The notes: generated by a model not told the origin, from the sequence alone. Shown: positions 8,845 to 17,361, counted from the first letter of the stretch. The stretch is DNA of 35,909 nucleotides from Rhodoplanes serenus (GCA_945897515.1 CAMDFO010000044.1:1-35909); one strand, 5' to 3'. Numbers and translations: made by a program.

Positions 8845-9939
8845 CTACGCTGTCAGGTCGGCAATTGCGACATAGCGCCGCCGCTGCGCCGCTGCGTTCC
8901 CGAACAGCGACGACAGCAGCATCGCGCGCTTGAGATAGAGGCCGATGTCGTGCTCATCAGTGAATCCGATCGCCCCGTGAAGCTGGATGCAGGCCTGGGT
9001 GACGACCAAAGCTTCTTCCGACGCCTTGGCTTTAGCGGCGATCGCCAATGCGGGGTCGATGCGATAAGGGTCGTTGTTGGCTGCGATCTGAAACACCAGC
9101 GATCGTGCCGCCTCAATCCGGATATAGATGTTTACCGCCTGATGTTGCAGCGCCTGGAAGCTGCCGATCAGCTTTCCGAATTGCTTGCGGAGGCGGAGGT
9201 AGTCGAACGTGATCTCCTGCGCTTTTTCCATCACGCCGAGCAATTCGGAGGACAGCGCCATCAGCGCGAGATTGTGGAGCGCATCCACGGCATTCCGCGA
9301 TGATGAATGCGCCGGGATGAGATCGGCCGGGGTGTCCGCAAGGCCGAGTGTTGCAAGCTTGCGGCCTTCCACCGTCTGTGTGGTCGATAGCGTGCAGCCG
9401 GGCGCATCGCGGGCGACATAACACAGCGTGGGTCCATCGCGCCCGCTGGCGCTGACGAGAAAGCCGTCCGCACCGTCGGCGCAAACAAACATCTTTCTTC
9501 CGGTCAAACGAAGCGCTCCGTCCTGCCCCGCCACTTGAGTGCGCGGCTCAAGCGGTTCGTCGCCATGTGCGCTTTCTTGGAGCGCAGGAACGACCAGTGC
9601 TGCGCCTGTCATCACCCGTTCCAGCATCGGATGCGGCGTGCGGCCCTGTCCGAGAGCGGCAGCCGAGATCGCCGCAAGCCCGATCGGCTCGCAGACGAGC
9701 CCCCGTCCGGTCTGTTCAAGCACCAAGGCGAGTTCGGTGAGGCCCAGACCGAGGCCATCCATAGAGCCTGGAACGAGGATGCCAAGCCATCCGAGGTCGC
9801 CCGCTTGCCGAAGCCGCGCCGGCGCGAAGCTCGGATCGTGCTCGCGAAATTCGCGCGATATTTTTGGCCCCGCCGCCGCGACGAATTTGGCGGCGCTGTC
9901 GCGCAACAAAGTCTGCTCCGATGTCAGATGCAGGTCCAT
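8845..9939 (-). CDS. Acyl-CoA dehydrogenase, small-type subunit (first pair)
   Basis: The 364-residue protein starts MDLHLTSEQTLLRDSAAKFV, a typical ACAD N-terminus. It carries DYLRLRKQFGKLIGSFQALQHQAV and IQLHGAIGFTDEHDIGLYLKRA near the C-terminus. As in the next gene, the EP.AGSD motif of the middle domain is absent. It probably pairs with the large-type ACAD encoded just upstream (9954-11105). The two small-type genes lie side by side and the large ones outside, an arrangement suggesting duplication or joining of two dehydrogenase gene pairs. Confidence 0.87.
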   Translation of the reverse strand: MDLHLTSEQTLLRDSAAKFVAAAGPKISREFREHDPSFAPARLRQAGDLGWLGILVPGSMDGLGLGLTELALVLEQTGRGLVCEPIGLAAISAAALGQGRTPHPMLERVMTGAALVVPALQESAHGDEPLEPRTQVAGQDGALRLTGRKMFVCADGADGFLVSASGRDGPTLCYVARDAPGCTLSTTQTVEGRKLATLGLADTPADLIPAHSSSRNAVDALHNLALMALSSELLGVMEKAQEITFDYLRLRKQFGKLIGSFQALQHQAVNIYIRIEAARSLVFQIAANNDPYRIDPALAIAAKAKASEEALVVTQACIQLHGAIGFTDEHDIGLYLKRAMLLSSLFGNAAAQRRRYVAIADLTA

Positions 9940-9953
9940 GAACGTGCTGTCCG

Positions 9954-11105
9954 TCAGTTGGGGAGGTTCAGCACGCGGCGGGCCAGGACGTTGCGTTGGA
10001 TCTCCGATGAGCCGCCATAGATGGTCACCCGCCGCGCCTGAAGGAACGGAGTGGCGACATCCACCTCACCGAAATCGGTTGCGATGGGTTTCTCCGTCGT
10101 TGCGTGGCCTCCTGCAGCCTCGATCAAAAGCTCGTTGAGCGCCTGAAGAAGTTCAGACGCAAAAATCTTGATGACCGACGATTCCGGCCCAGGGCTTTGC
10201 CCGTTGTTGGTGAGTTCCACGGCATGGCTGAACAGCGCCGACAACGCCGTGACGTTGATGCTGGCCGCCGCGAGGCGATCTTGGAAAGCCGGGTCCGCCA
10301 TGATTCCGGAGGCGCGAGCCATCGTCTTGATGCGCTCGATCGCCATCAACGCGAATTGCGGGTTCGAGGTACCCAGGCGCTCGTGCCCCAATAAAGCATT
10401 GGCGATGCGCCAGCCATCGTGCAGCTTTCCGACCAGGTTTTCGGCGGGCACGATCACATCGTCGAAGAATACCTCACTGAACTCATCGTCGCCCGCAATC
10501 GTCTTGATCGGTCTGATCCTGATGCCTGGGCTGTGCAGATCAATCAGCAGGAAACTGATGCCGGCCTGCCGTGGCTGGGCCTGTGGATCGGTGCGCACCA
10601 GCGCGAACATCCAATCCGAATGATGGGCCCACGTGGTCCATATTTTCTGTCCTCGCACCACGAATTGATCGCCGTCGAGCGTTGCGCGGGTCGATAGGCT
10701 GGCGAGGTCGGAGCCCGCCCCAGGCTCGGAATAGCCCTGCGCCCAGATCACGGTGCCCGCAATGATCGGCGGCAGATGCTGCGCCTTCTGTGCGTCGGTC
10801 GCGAACTCCATGAGGATCGGACCGATATGATTGAGACCTTGAACCGGTAGATGTGGCGCACCGACGCGCGCCAGTTCCTCCGTCATGATGATCTGTTCGT
10901 TGAGCGTGGCGCCCATTCCCCCATATTGCTTGGGCCAATGCGGCGCGATCCAACCCTTGCGCGAGAGCGTGTGATACCAGGGCATTAGTTCCGCGGGCGG
11001 CGGACGCGTCGTGCGTCCTCGGAGCGCGGTTGGAAGATTACGCTCCAGCCATGTCCGTACTTCCATGCGGAATTCGGCTTCGGCGGGCGCGTCACGACGA
11101 AACAT
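9954..11105 (-). CDS. Acyl-CoA dehydrogenase, large-type subunit (first pair)
   Basis: The 383-residue protein has HWPKQYGGMGATLNEQIIM, GYSEPGAGSDLASLSTRA, RGQKIWTTWAHHSDWMF and the C-terminal YGGSSEIQRNVLARRVLNLP, all ACAD hallmarks. The RKQFG..I..FQ element is missing, complementing the small-type partner downstream. It is the second gene of the minus-strand operon, 83 bases after the Bug binding-protein gene. Members of this type act on CoA esters of bulky or cyclic acids as often as on fatty acids. The substrate cannot be read from sequence. Confidence 0.88.
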   Translation of the reverse strand: MFRRDAPAEAEFRMEVRTWLERNLPTALRGRTTRPPPAELMPWYHTLSRKGWIAPHWPKQYGGMGATLNEQIIMTEELARVGAPHLPVQGLNHIGPILMEFATDAQKAQHLPPIIAGTVIWAQGYSEPGAGSDLASLSTRATLDGDQFVVRGQKIWTTWAHHSDWMFALVRTDPQAQPRQAGISFLLIDLHSPGIRIRPIKTIAGDDEFSEVFFDDVIVPAENLVGKLHDGWRIANALLGHERLGTSNPQFALMAIERIKTMARASGIMADPAFQDRLAAASINVTALSALFSHAVELTNNGQSPGPESSVIKIFASELLQALNELLIEAAGGHATTEKPIATDFGEVDVATPFLQARRVTIYGGSSEIQRNVLARRVLNLPN

Positions 11106-11188
11106 GGTGCAACTTCGAACTCTGATGTGGGCGAAAGGTGTGTCCGAAGGACAGCCTTTCGGCAGGAGGCCGCGCGTCCCTTAGAACT

Positions 11189-12166
11189 TCATTCCACCTT
11201 GATGTTGGCGTCCTTCACGACACGGGTCCACAGCGCCAACTCTTCAGCGAGCATCTTGCCGAACGCCTGCGGCGTTCCGATCTTGATTTCGGCGCCGAGC
11301 GTGGCAAGGCGCGCGCGCGTCTCAGGCGGGGAGAGGCTTTCGCGGAGTGCAGCGTTGAGCTTGTTGATGATGTCGGGTGGTGTTCCGGCCGGCGCCACCA
11401 CGCCGAGCCAGAACGGCGCGTCCAGCTTCGGATAGCCCGCCTCCCGAGTGGTCGGAACGCCGGGCAATTTCGGACTGCGTTCGGCGCCGGCAATCGCCAG
11501 CGCGCGCAGCCTCCCGGATTGGATGTGCGGCAGGCTGGTGGTCATCGGATCGGCGACCATCTGGACCTCTCCGGCCACAATGGCGGCCAGCATCGGCGCC
11601 GTCCCGCGATAGGGCACGTGTACGACGTTGACGCCGGCTTCGAGCTTAAACAGTTCGAGGAGGAGGTGCGGCGCTACGCCGAAGCCCTGCGAGCCCCAGC
11701 TGATCTTGCCCGGATTGGCCTTGGCGTAGGCCACGACCTCGGCCAGCGTTTTCACCGGCAGGTCCGAGTGTGCGGACACGATGAGAGGCGTTTCGATAAT
11801 CAGGCCGACCGGCGTGAACACTTTGGCCGGATCGTAGCCGATGTTCGGGTGCACGGCCGGGCCGGTGGTCAGCGATCCGCCAGGCGTGAGGAGGATGGTG
11901 TAGCCGTCCGGCTCGGCAGTCGCGACCACCTTGGCGCCGACACTTCCGCCGGCCCCGCCGCCACGGTTCTCGATCACGATGCTCTGGCCGAGCACAGTAC
12001 CAAGCCGATCCGAAATGATGCGTGCCATGCCATCGGTCGGCCCGCCGGCCGGGAAGGGCACGACCACCTTGATCGGCCGGTTGGGATAGGCTTGGGCGTG
12101 CGCGAAGCCAGTACCTTGAAGCGCCCACCCGGCGCATAGCAATGCCGCAAGCAAGGCTTTCGTCAT
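11189..12166 (-). CDS. Bug/TctC-family solute-binding protein
   Basis: The 325-residue protein has a signal peptide (MTKALLAALLCAGWALQGTGFAHA). The Bug-family blocks follow: YPNRPIKVVVPFPAGGPTD, IENRGGGAGGSVGAKVVA, PDGYTILLT, VPYRGTAPMLAAIVAGEV and APAGTPPDIINKLN. Bug proteins are periplasmic receptors of tripartite tricarboxylate transporters and usually bind carboxylates. No tctA or tctB gene lies in the window. It is the first gene of the minus-strand acyl-CoA operon, so it probably delivers that operon's substrate or a related acid. ATG 12166 has GGAGG upstream. GTG 12169 is an alternative. Confidence 0.92.
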   Translation of the reverse strand: MTKALLAALLCAGWALQGTGFAHAQAYPNRPIKVVVPFPAGGPTDGMARIISDRLGTVLGQSIVIENRGGGAGGSVGAKVVATAEPDGYTILLTPGGSLTTGPAVHPNIGYDPAKVFTPVGLIIETPLIVSAHSDLPVKTLAEVVAYAKANPGKISWGSQGFGVAPHLLLELFKLEAGVNVVHVPYRGTAPMLAAIVAGEVQMVADPMTTSLPHIQSGRLRALAIAGAERSPKLPGVPTTREAGYPKLDAPFWLGVVAPAGTPPDIINKLNAALRESLSPPETRARLATLGAEIKIGTPQAFGKMLAEELALWTRVVKDANIKVE

Positions 12167-12446
12167 CACGGCCTCCTCCCGCGTTGGTGCAGGCCGTCAT
12201 TCCATCTCGGGATTCCTCAGATGGCTCCCGAATTGGCGTGAGTGTTTGTGTTTTTCTGGCCTTGCTGTGTCAGCTTCTCTAATCGGCCGTTTGCGGTCAA
12301 GCCTTCGGATTGTCCAATCTTGCGGTGTCCGACGAGCACCGTGGCAATAAGAAGAAGCTCCCGTGTCGGCAGTTTCCCGGCACTTGCGCAATTGGCGTCA
12401 GTTCCTCATCATTGACGCGTATGGTCGCAAGGCTTGGGAGGACTCG
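12167..12446. promoter_or_regulatory. Divergent promoter region between two catabolic operons
   Basis: These 280 bases separate two divergently transcribed Bug genes and must hold both promoters. On the minus strand a TTGACC box (complement of 12295-12300) resembles a -35 element, but no convincing -10 is seen. The 12-base sequence AATTGGCGTSAG occurs twice in the same orientation, at 12231-12242 and 12390-12401. It could be a regulator half-site. No regulator gene is adjacent. Confidence 0.45.
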
Positions 12447-13424
12447 ATGAGGTTCGCACGTGAAACCGTTGTTGGCAGTCTGCTCGCGTTTTCGGTTCTA
12501 AGCGCATCGGCACAAGCACAGTATCCCACCAAACCGATCAACATTATTGTGCCATTCGCAGCGGGCGGTCCCACCGACGTCGTTACGCGTCTCGTCGGCG
12601 AGCACATGTCTCGCACGCTTGGCCAAACCATCATCGTTGAAAACGTAGGCGGAGCCGGCGGCACTCTCGGCATGACGCGCGTCGCTCAAGCGCAGCCTGA
12701 CGGCTACACGATCGCGGTCGGCAACATGGGGACGCAGTCGGCGGCCCCCGCGCTTTATCCCAGCCTCAAATATGATCCGGCAAAGAGCTTTGCGCAGATC
12801 GGTATCGTCAATTACACGCCGCAGGCGATCGTCGCGAAGAAGAATATGGCGGCCACCAATCTGAAGGAGCTTCTCGATTTCCTCAAGACCAACAGTGCGA
12901 AGCAGACCTACGGTCATGCTGGCGTCGGCTCGATCTCGCACGTCTCGGGATTGGTGTTTAATTCGAAGTACGGGTTCAACCCGACGCTTGTGCCCTACCG
13001 CGGAACCGGTCCAGCGTTGCAGGATCTGGTCGCCGGACAGATCGACTACATGGTCGACCAGTCGCTCAACGTGATCCCGCAGATCAAGGCCGGAACGATC
13101 AAGGCTTATGCGGTCGCCGCGCCGGCGCGCCTCGACAGCCTGCCGGATGTTCCGACCACCGGGGAGGGCGGGTCCGATTTCATCTTCAGCGCATGGAACG
13201 CGATGGTCGCACCCAAGGACACGCCGAGGGACATCGTCGCCAAGCTTGCCGACGCGCTCGCCAAGGCGCTCGACGATCCGAACGTGAAGAAGCGATATGC
13301 CGATCTCGGCAGCACCGGCCCGCAGGGCGCCGACCGCGGCCCCGCCGGCTTGCAGAAGCTGGTCGAAAGCGAAGTCGCGCGGATTACGCCAGTGATCAAG
13401 GCGGCAGGAGTGACCGCGAATTGA
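12447..13424 (+). CDS. Bug/TctC-family solute-binding protein
   Basis: The 325-residue protein has a signal peptide (MRFARETVVGSLLAFSVLSASAQA). It also has the family blocks YPTKPINIIVPFAAGGPTD, IVENVGGAGGTLG, QPDGYTIAVG, LVPYRGTGPALQDLVAGQI and KDTPRDIVAKLADAL. It is a periplasmic carboxylate receptor of TTT type, without membrane partners nearby. ATG 12447 is chosen because GGGAGG precedes it by about 5 bases and the signal peptide starts there. It opens the plus-strand operon encoding aconitase X, the SDH-like complex and fumarase, so it may bind the substrate or an intermediate of that pathway. Confidence 0.92.
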   Translation: MRFARETVVGSLLAFSVLSASAQAQYPTKPINIIVPFAAGGPTDVVTRLVGEHMSRTLGQTIIVENVGGAGGTLGMTRVAQAQPDGYTIAVGNMGTQSAAPALYPSLKYDPAKSFAQIGIVNYTPQAIVAKKNMAATNLKELLDFLKTNSAKQTYGHAGVGSISHVSGLVFNSKYGFNPTLVPYRGTGPALQDLVAGQIDYMVDQSLNVIPQIKAGTIKAYAVAAPARLDSLPDVPTTGEGGSDFIFSAWNAMVAPKDTPRDIVAKLADALAKALDDPNVKKRYADLGSTGPQGADRGPAGLQKLVESEVARITPVIKAAGVTAN

Positions 13425-13428
13425 CCAC

Positions 13429-13446
13429 GGCCGCCAGGCGGCGGCC
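13429..13446 (+). terminator. GC-rich hairpin after the Bug gene
   Basis: A perfect 7-base stem (GGCCGCC / GGCGGCC) with an AGGC loop starts 5 bases after the Bug stop codon and ends 17 bases before the aconitase X ATG. No full U-tract follows. It may be a leaky terminator or a processing/stability hairpin that sets expression of the receptor above the enzymes. Confidence 0.35.
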
Positions 13447-13463
13447 ATGCTTTGGCGCCTGAC

Positions 13464-14711
13464 ATGCAATTGACCGACGAAGAACGCGGGATGTTGGCGG
13501 GCGAGCACGGGCGCGCCCGACAATGGGCCCTCCGTCACCAGATCGAGGTCGGCGAGTTTTTCGACGCGCCCGACTTCGTGCCGGTCGGTCAGGCGCATGT
13601 CATGGCCGACACGGAGAGCCTGGGCGAGGAAGGCGTGCGCTGGTTGGAAAGCCTGGCCGCGCTGCCTCCCGGCGAGCGCCGCGTGCGGGTGCCCACGATA
13701 ACCGATCCGCGCGGCGTCGACTTCGACACCTACAAGCGGCTGGGGCAGACCGACGCCATGGCGCAGATCGAGGCGCGTGCGATCAGCGCCTTCGAGTCGC
13801 TCGGCGTGCTGATGACCAACACCTGCATCAACTATCAGACGATACTCCCGCCGGTTCGTGGCGAGCATCTCGCGATGGGGGACACCGGTGTCGTCATCTA
13901 TTCCAACAGTGTGATGGGCGCTTGCAGCAACTTCGAGGGCGGCCCTTCCGCTCTCGCCGCAGGTTTGACCGGACGCACGCCGCGTTACGGCTACCATCTC
14001 GACCGTCACCGCGCCGGGACAAAGCATTTTCACGTCACCCAGGAGGTGCGCGATCTCGCCGATTGGGGCGCGCTCGGAGGCATCGTTGGGCGTGCCACGA
14101 ACAGCTATTGGGAGGTGCCGGTCATCGCCGGTATCGACCGGTCGCCCAATTCCGACGAGCTCAAGCACTTCGGCGCTGCTTTGGCGAGCTTCGGCTCGGT
14201 TGCGCTGTTCCACATGCCGGGCGTGACGCCGGAGGCGCCGACACTCGACGCTGCTTTCCAGGGACGTCCGGTCCCTGCCGCCCAGATCATTGGCGCAGCG
14301 GAGCTTCAGGAATTCTATGCAATCTATGCCGCGAAGGGCGACAAGGTCGACGTGGTGGTGTTCGGCGCGCCGCAGCTCTCGCTGCTGGAGGTCGAACGGC
14401 TCGCCGGTCTGCTCGACGGCAGGCAAGTGCATTCGGCGACGACGCTGATCGTCACGACCTCGCCGGAGATCAAGTTTGCCGCCGACCGCATGGGACTCAC
14501 CCGCCGCATCGAGGACGCGGGCGGGATCGTCGCCGCCGGCATCTGCTTCTACCAGAGCTATGCCCGCGAGATGGCGGAGGCCAACGGTTGGCAACGTCTG
14601 GTCACCAATTCGGCCAAGCTGGTCAATATTATCGGCGGCTATGGGTACAAGCCGACGCTCGCCGGCACGGAGCACTGCGTGGATTGCGCGGTTTCAGGAC
14701 GGATCGTCTGA
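13464..14711 (+). CDS. Aconitase X catalytic (large) subunit
   Basis: The 415-residue protein matches the AcnX catalytic domain (DUF521). Visible blocks are LTDEERGMLAGEHG at the N-terminus, LMTNTCINYQTILPPVRGEHLAMGDT with C121, YSNSVMGACSNFEGGPSALAAGLTG with C154, and a Cys-containing C-terminus (EHCVDCAVSGRIV). AcnX enzymes are Fe-S dehydratases. Known members act on cis-3-hydroxy-L-proline in bacteria or on mevalonate 5-phosphate in archaea. The swivelling small subunit is encoded by the next gene (TGATG overlap), as in two-subunit types. ATG 13464 is used, and a TTG at 13452 is in frame. The neighbours are SDH- and fumarase-like rather than proline enzymes, so its substrate may differ from the known ones. 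Confidence 0.88.
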   Translation: MQLTDEERGMLAGEHGRARQWALRHQIEVGEFFDAPDFVPVGQAHVMADTESLGEEGVRWLESLAALPPGERRVRVPTITDPRGVDFDTYKRLGQTDAMAQIEARAISAFESLGVLMTNTCINYQTILPPVRGEHLAMGDTGVVIYSNSVMGACSNFEGGPSALAAGLTGRTPRYGYHLDRHRAGTKHFHVTQEVRDLADWGALGGIVGRATNSYWEVPVIAGIDRSPNSDELKHFGAALASFGSVALFHMPGVTPEAPTLDAAFQGRPVPAAQIIGAAELQEFYAIYAAKGDKVDVVVFGAPQLSLLEVERLAGLLDGRQVHSATTLIVTTSPEIKFAADRMGLTRRIEDAGGIVAAGICFYQSYAREMAEANGWQRLVTNSAKLVNIIGGYGYKPTLAGTEHCVDCAVSGRIV

Positions 14712-15127
14712 TGCCGATCGAACTCAAGTGCCACAGAGGCATCGGCCCGGCTGTTACCGGCCCCGCGCTCGTCGCCGACGACAATTTCTCGGCGCGCTAC
14801 GATCTCGACCGCATCAAGGGCACGTTTTCACGTCCGGCGCACAAGCTGTTCGGTCAGAGCTACGTCGGCAAGATTCTGGTTCTGGTCACCGCCAAAGGCG
14901 GCGTGGCCTCGGCCTGGATGCTGCGCGAGATGGCGGCGCGCGGCATGGCGCCCAAGGCGATCGTGTTCGACCGCGCCAACACCATCCTGGCGCAGGGTGC
15001 GGCTTTTGCCGAGATGACGATGGTCGATCGCTTCGAGGCCGGCGATCCGACGCGGCTCATCCAGAACGGCGACGAGTTGCGGATCGAACCGGAATTGGGA
15101 TTGGTGACGATCCTGAACCGGGGCTGA
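14711..15127 (+). CDS. Aconitase X swivel (small) subunit
   Basis: The 138-residue protein matches the AcnX small subunit (DUF126). It has CHRGIGPAVTGPALVADDNFSARYDL at the N-terminus, GKILVLVTAKGGVASAWML and FDRANTILAQGAAFAEMTMVD in the middle, and a terminal GDELRIEPELGLVTI strand. It closes over the active site of the large subunit. The start codon overlaps the large-subunit stop (TGATG), indicating translational coupling and equal production. Confidence 0.88.
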   Translation: MPIELKCHRGIGPAVTGPALVADDNFSARYDLDRIKGTFSRPAHKLFGQSYVGKILVLVTAKGGVASAWMLREMAARGMAPKAIVFDRANTILAQGAAFAEMTMVDRFEAGDPTRLIQNGDELRIEPELGLVTILNRG

Positions 15128-15209
15128 CCGAATTGGCGCCAGAACGCGGCTTGCGGCAACGGTCAAGCTTGATAGCTTCGTTGTCCAGATTTTTCGGACA
15201 TGCCTCACG

Positions 15210-16310
15210 ATGACCGCAGCGCATGATTCTTTTCTCCAGCCCGTGCAACGTTCGCACACCGCGGGCGACTTCTCGCGGGAGGAGGTGGGTCTCGCCAATC
15301 GCAATTCGGGGATGCCGCTGGAGGCGCTGCGTCACGACGTGACGCCGGCCGGAATGCATTTTCTCCTGATCCATTTCGACGTGCCGTTCGTAAGATCAGC
15401 GGATGAATGGCGTGTTGAGCTTAGTGGATGCGTCCGAAACCCGCTCAGCCTATCGGTTGCCGAAATCCAGAAGCTTCCAGCCAGGACGTTGCGCGTCACG
15501 CTCGAGTGCGCCGGCAACGGCCGCGCCAATCTGGTCCCGCGTTGGCAGACCCAGCCGTGGGAATATGGCGCGGTCGGAACGGCCGAATGGACCGGCACGC
15601 CGCTGCGCCACCTGCTGGAGCGGGCAGGGCTCAACGAAAGCGCCGTCGACATCGCGTTGCTGGGCGCCGATCGTGGCTTCGACGCGGGCCGCGAACACGA
15701 TTATGGCCGCAGCCTCGCTCCCGCCTTGGCGATGGACGACAACGTGCTTGTTGCATGGGCGATGAACGGTTCGCCGCTCCCGCCGCAGAACGGCTTTCCG
15801 TTGCGTCTTGTGGTGCCCGGCTGGTATGGCATGGCGAGCGTGAAATGGCTGAAGCGGATCGAGGTGCTTGCTGAATCCTTCGATGGCTATCAGCAAGCCG
15901 GCAATTACATCTACAGGCAAAAGCGCGGAGAGCCCGGCGTGCCCGTTTCCACCATGCGCGTAAAGTCGTTGATGGCGCCGCCGGGCATTCCGGATTGGTA
16001 CACGCGTCACCGCGTGGTCGAGGCCGGTCCGGTCGAGCTCATGGGTCGGGCCTGGTCGGGCGGCGGTGTGCCGGTGGCGAACGTCGCGGTCGGGGTCGAT
16101 GGTGTCTGGAGCGAGGCCGCGCTCGATCCGCCGCAAGGCGAGTATGCCTGGCGTGGCTGGCGCTATCGCTGGGATGCCGTTCTTGGAGAGCATGTTCTGC
16201 AATGCCGTGCCACCGACAAGAACGGCACGACCCAACCGCTCGACCCGCCGTGGGACAACGTCGGCTTCGGCAACAATGCTGTCCATCATGTGCACGTGAC
16301 GGTGAGGTGA
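15210..16310 (+). CDS. Sulfite-oxidase-fold molybdopterin oxidoreductase
   Basis: The 366-residue protein has the SUOX molybdopterin domain with VTLECAGNGR, where C100 would bind Mo. It also has GSPLPPQNGFPLRLVVPGWYGMASVKWLKRIEV, followed by the dimerisation domain with VELMGRAWSGGGVPVANVAVGVDG and the terminal NVGFGNNAVHHVHVTVR. The fold fits sulfite, nitrate or other oxo-transfer chemistry. There is no heme domain and no twin-arginine or Sec signal, so it appears cytoplasmic, unusual for sulfite oxidases. It lies between aconitase X and the SDH-like genes, 82 bases after AcnX and 2 bases before the iron-sulfur subunit. Its substrate is unknown. Confidence 0.85.
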   Translation: MTAAHDSFLQPVQRSHTAGDFSREEVGLANRNSGMPLEALRHDVTPAGMHFLLIHFDVPFVRSADEWRVELSGCVRNPLSLSVAEIQKLPARTLRVTLECAGNGRANLVPRWQTQPWEYGAVGTAEWTGTPLRHLLERAGLNESAVDIALLGADRGFDAGREHDYGRSLAPALAMDDNVLVAWAMNGSPLPPQNGFPLRLVVPGWYGMASVKWLKRIEVLAESFDGYQQAGNYIYRQKRGEPGVPVSTMRVKSLMAPPGIPDWYTRHRVVEAGPVELMGRAWSGGGVPVANVAVGVDGVWSEAALDPPQGEYAWRGWRYRWDAVLGEHVLQCRATDKNGTTQPLDPPWDNVGFGNNAVHHVHVTVR

Positions 16311-16312
16311 GG

Positions 16313-17035
16313 ATGGCTGGAACGCTTGAGGTTTCGCTGTGGCGCGGCGGCGCAGATGGCCGCTATGTCGGCTACGAAGTGCCGATGCGCGACAGCCAGA
16401 CCGTGCTCGATGTCGTGACGTGGGTGCAGCGCAACGCCGATGCCACGTTGTCCTACCGTTTCGCCTGCCGGGTCGGCATGTGCGGATCCTGCGCCATGAC
16501 CGTCAACGGACGGCCGCGCTGGACCTGCCGTACGCACGTTTCGAAGGTCGCCTCGGACGGCAAGCTCAAGGTCGGACCGCTGGAAAACCTCCCGGTCATT
16601 AAGGACCTTGCGGCCGACATGCGGCCGTTCTTTGAAAAATGGCAGCAGGCGCAAGGCCGCTTCGCGCCGTCTAAGACTCGAACCGATCCGATCGAACGCA
16701 TTTCGCCCGACAGTCCTGCCCGGCTCGCTGCCAATGCGGCGATCGAATGCATCAATTGCGGCGTCTGCTACGCCGCGTGCGACACTGTGCGCTGGAACCC
16801 CGATTATCTGGGTCCCGCCGCACTGAACCGCGCATGGACCTTGGTCAACGATGTGCGCGATGCCGCCAACGTGGAACGCCTCACTGCCGTCGCCGCGGAC
16901 AGCGGCTGTCACGCCTGCCACTCCCATCAGTCGTGCCAGGAGCACTGCCCGGTGGCACTCAACCCGACCGCGTCGATTGCGGGACTGAAGCGGAAAACCG
17001 CGCAGGCCTATCTGCGGGGCGAGATCAAGCCATGA
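16313..17035 (+). CDS. SDH/fumarate-reductase-like iron-sulfur subunit
   Basis: The 240-residue protein has the three-cluster pattern of SdhB/FrdB. The N-terminal ferredoxin domain has CRVGMCGSCAMTVNGRPRWTC for 2Fe-2S. The C-terminal domain has CINCGVCYAAC for 4Fe-4S, then CHACHSHQSCQEHCPVALNP for the third cluster. It passes electrons from the flavoprotein to the membrane anchors. It is followed by two anchor genes with ATGA overlaps, then the flavoprotein. The order B-C-D-A differs from the usual sdhCDAB order. ATG 16313 has GAGGTGAGG just upstream. Confidence 0.9.
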   Translation: MAGTLEVSLWRGGADGRYVGYEVPMRDSQTVLDVVTWVQRNADATLSYRFACRVGMCGSCAMTVNGRPRWTCRTHVSKVASDGKLKVGPLENLPVIKDLAADMRPFFEKWQQAQGRFAPSKTRTDPIERISPDSPARLAANAAIECINCGVCYAACDTVRWNPDYLGPAALNRAWTLVNDVRDAANVERLTAVAADSGCHACHSHQSCQEHCPVALNPTASIAGLKRKTAQAYLRGEIKP

Positions 17036-17361
17036 ATGTGCGGCTTTACATCTGGCAGCGGCTCACGGCGGCGCTGATGGTGCCGCTGTTGCTGGTGCAT
17101 ATCGCCGTCATTTTCTATGCGAGTCGCAAGGGCCTTTCTGCCGCCGATATTCTCGCGCGTACGCGAGGCAGCGTGTCATGGGCGCTGTTCTATGGCGTGT
17201 TCGTCTCTGCGGTCGCGGTGCATGCCTCCATCGGCCTGCGCACGGTGCTGACCGAATGGACGCCGCTTCGCGGGCGCACGCGGGACTTCGCCGTCATTGC
17301 GTTCGGACTGCTTCTTGCCGTCCTCGGATTCCGCGCTGTCGTAGCGGTGGTGCTGCCATGA
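17032..17361 (+). CDS. SDH-like membrane anchor subunit 1 (cytochrome b type)
   Basis: The 109-residue protein has three predicted membrane segments (about residues 11-30, 48-68 and 86-106). SdhC-like features are WQRLTAALMVPLLLVHI and VHASIGLRTVLTEW, including a His in a typical heme b ligand setting. It anchors the catalytic subunits and hands electrons to quinone. It overlaps the iron-sulfur gene stop and the next anchor start, each by ATGA. Confidence 0.83.
   Translation: MNVRLYIWQRLTAALMVPLLLVHIAVIFYASRKGLSAADILARTRGSVSWALFYGVFVSAVAVHASIGLRTVLTEWTPLRGRTRDFAVIAFGLLLAVLGFRAVVAVVLP

Noticed and set aside
12498..14675. 725-codon minus-strand open frame
   Set aside because: It is antisense to the Bug and aconitase X genes, which have clear family motifs. 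The antisense product shows no fold or ribosome-binding site.
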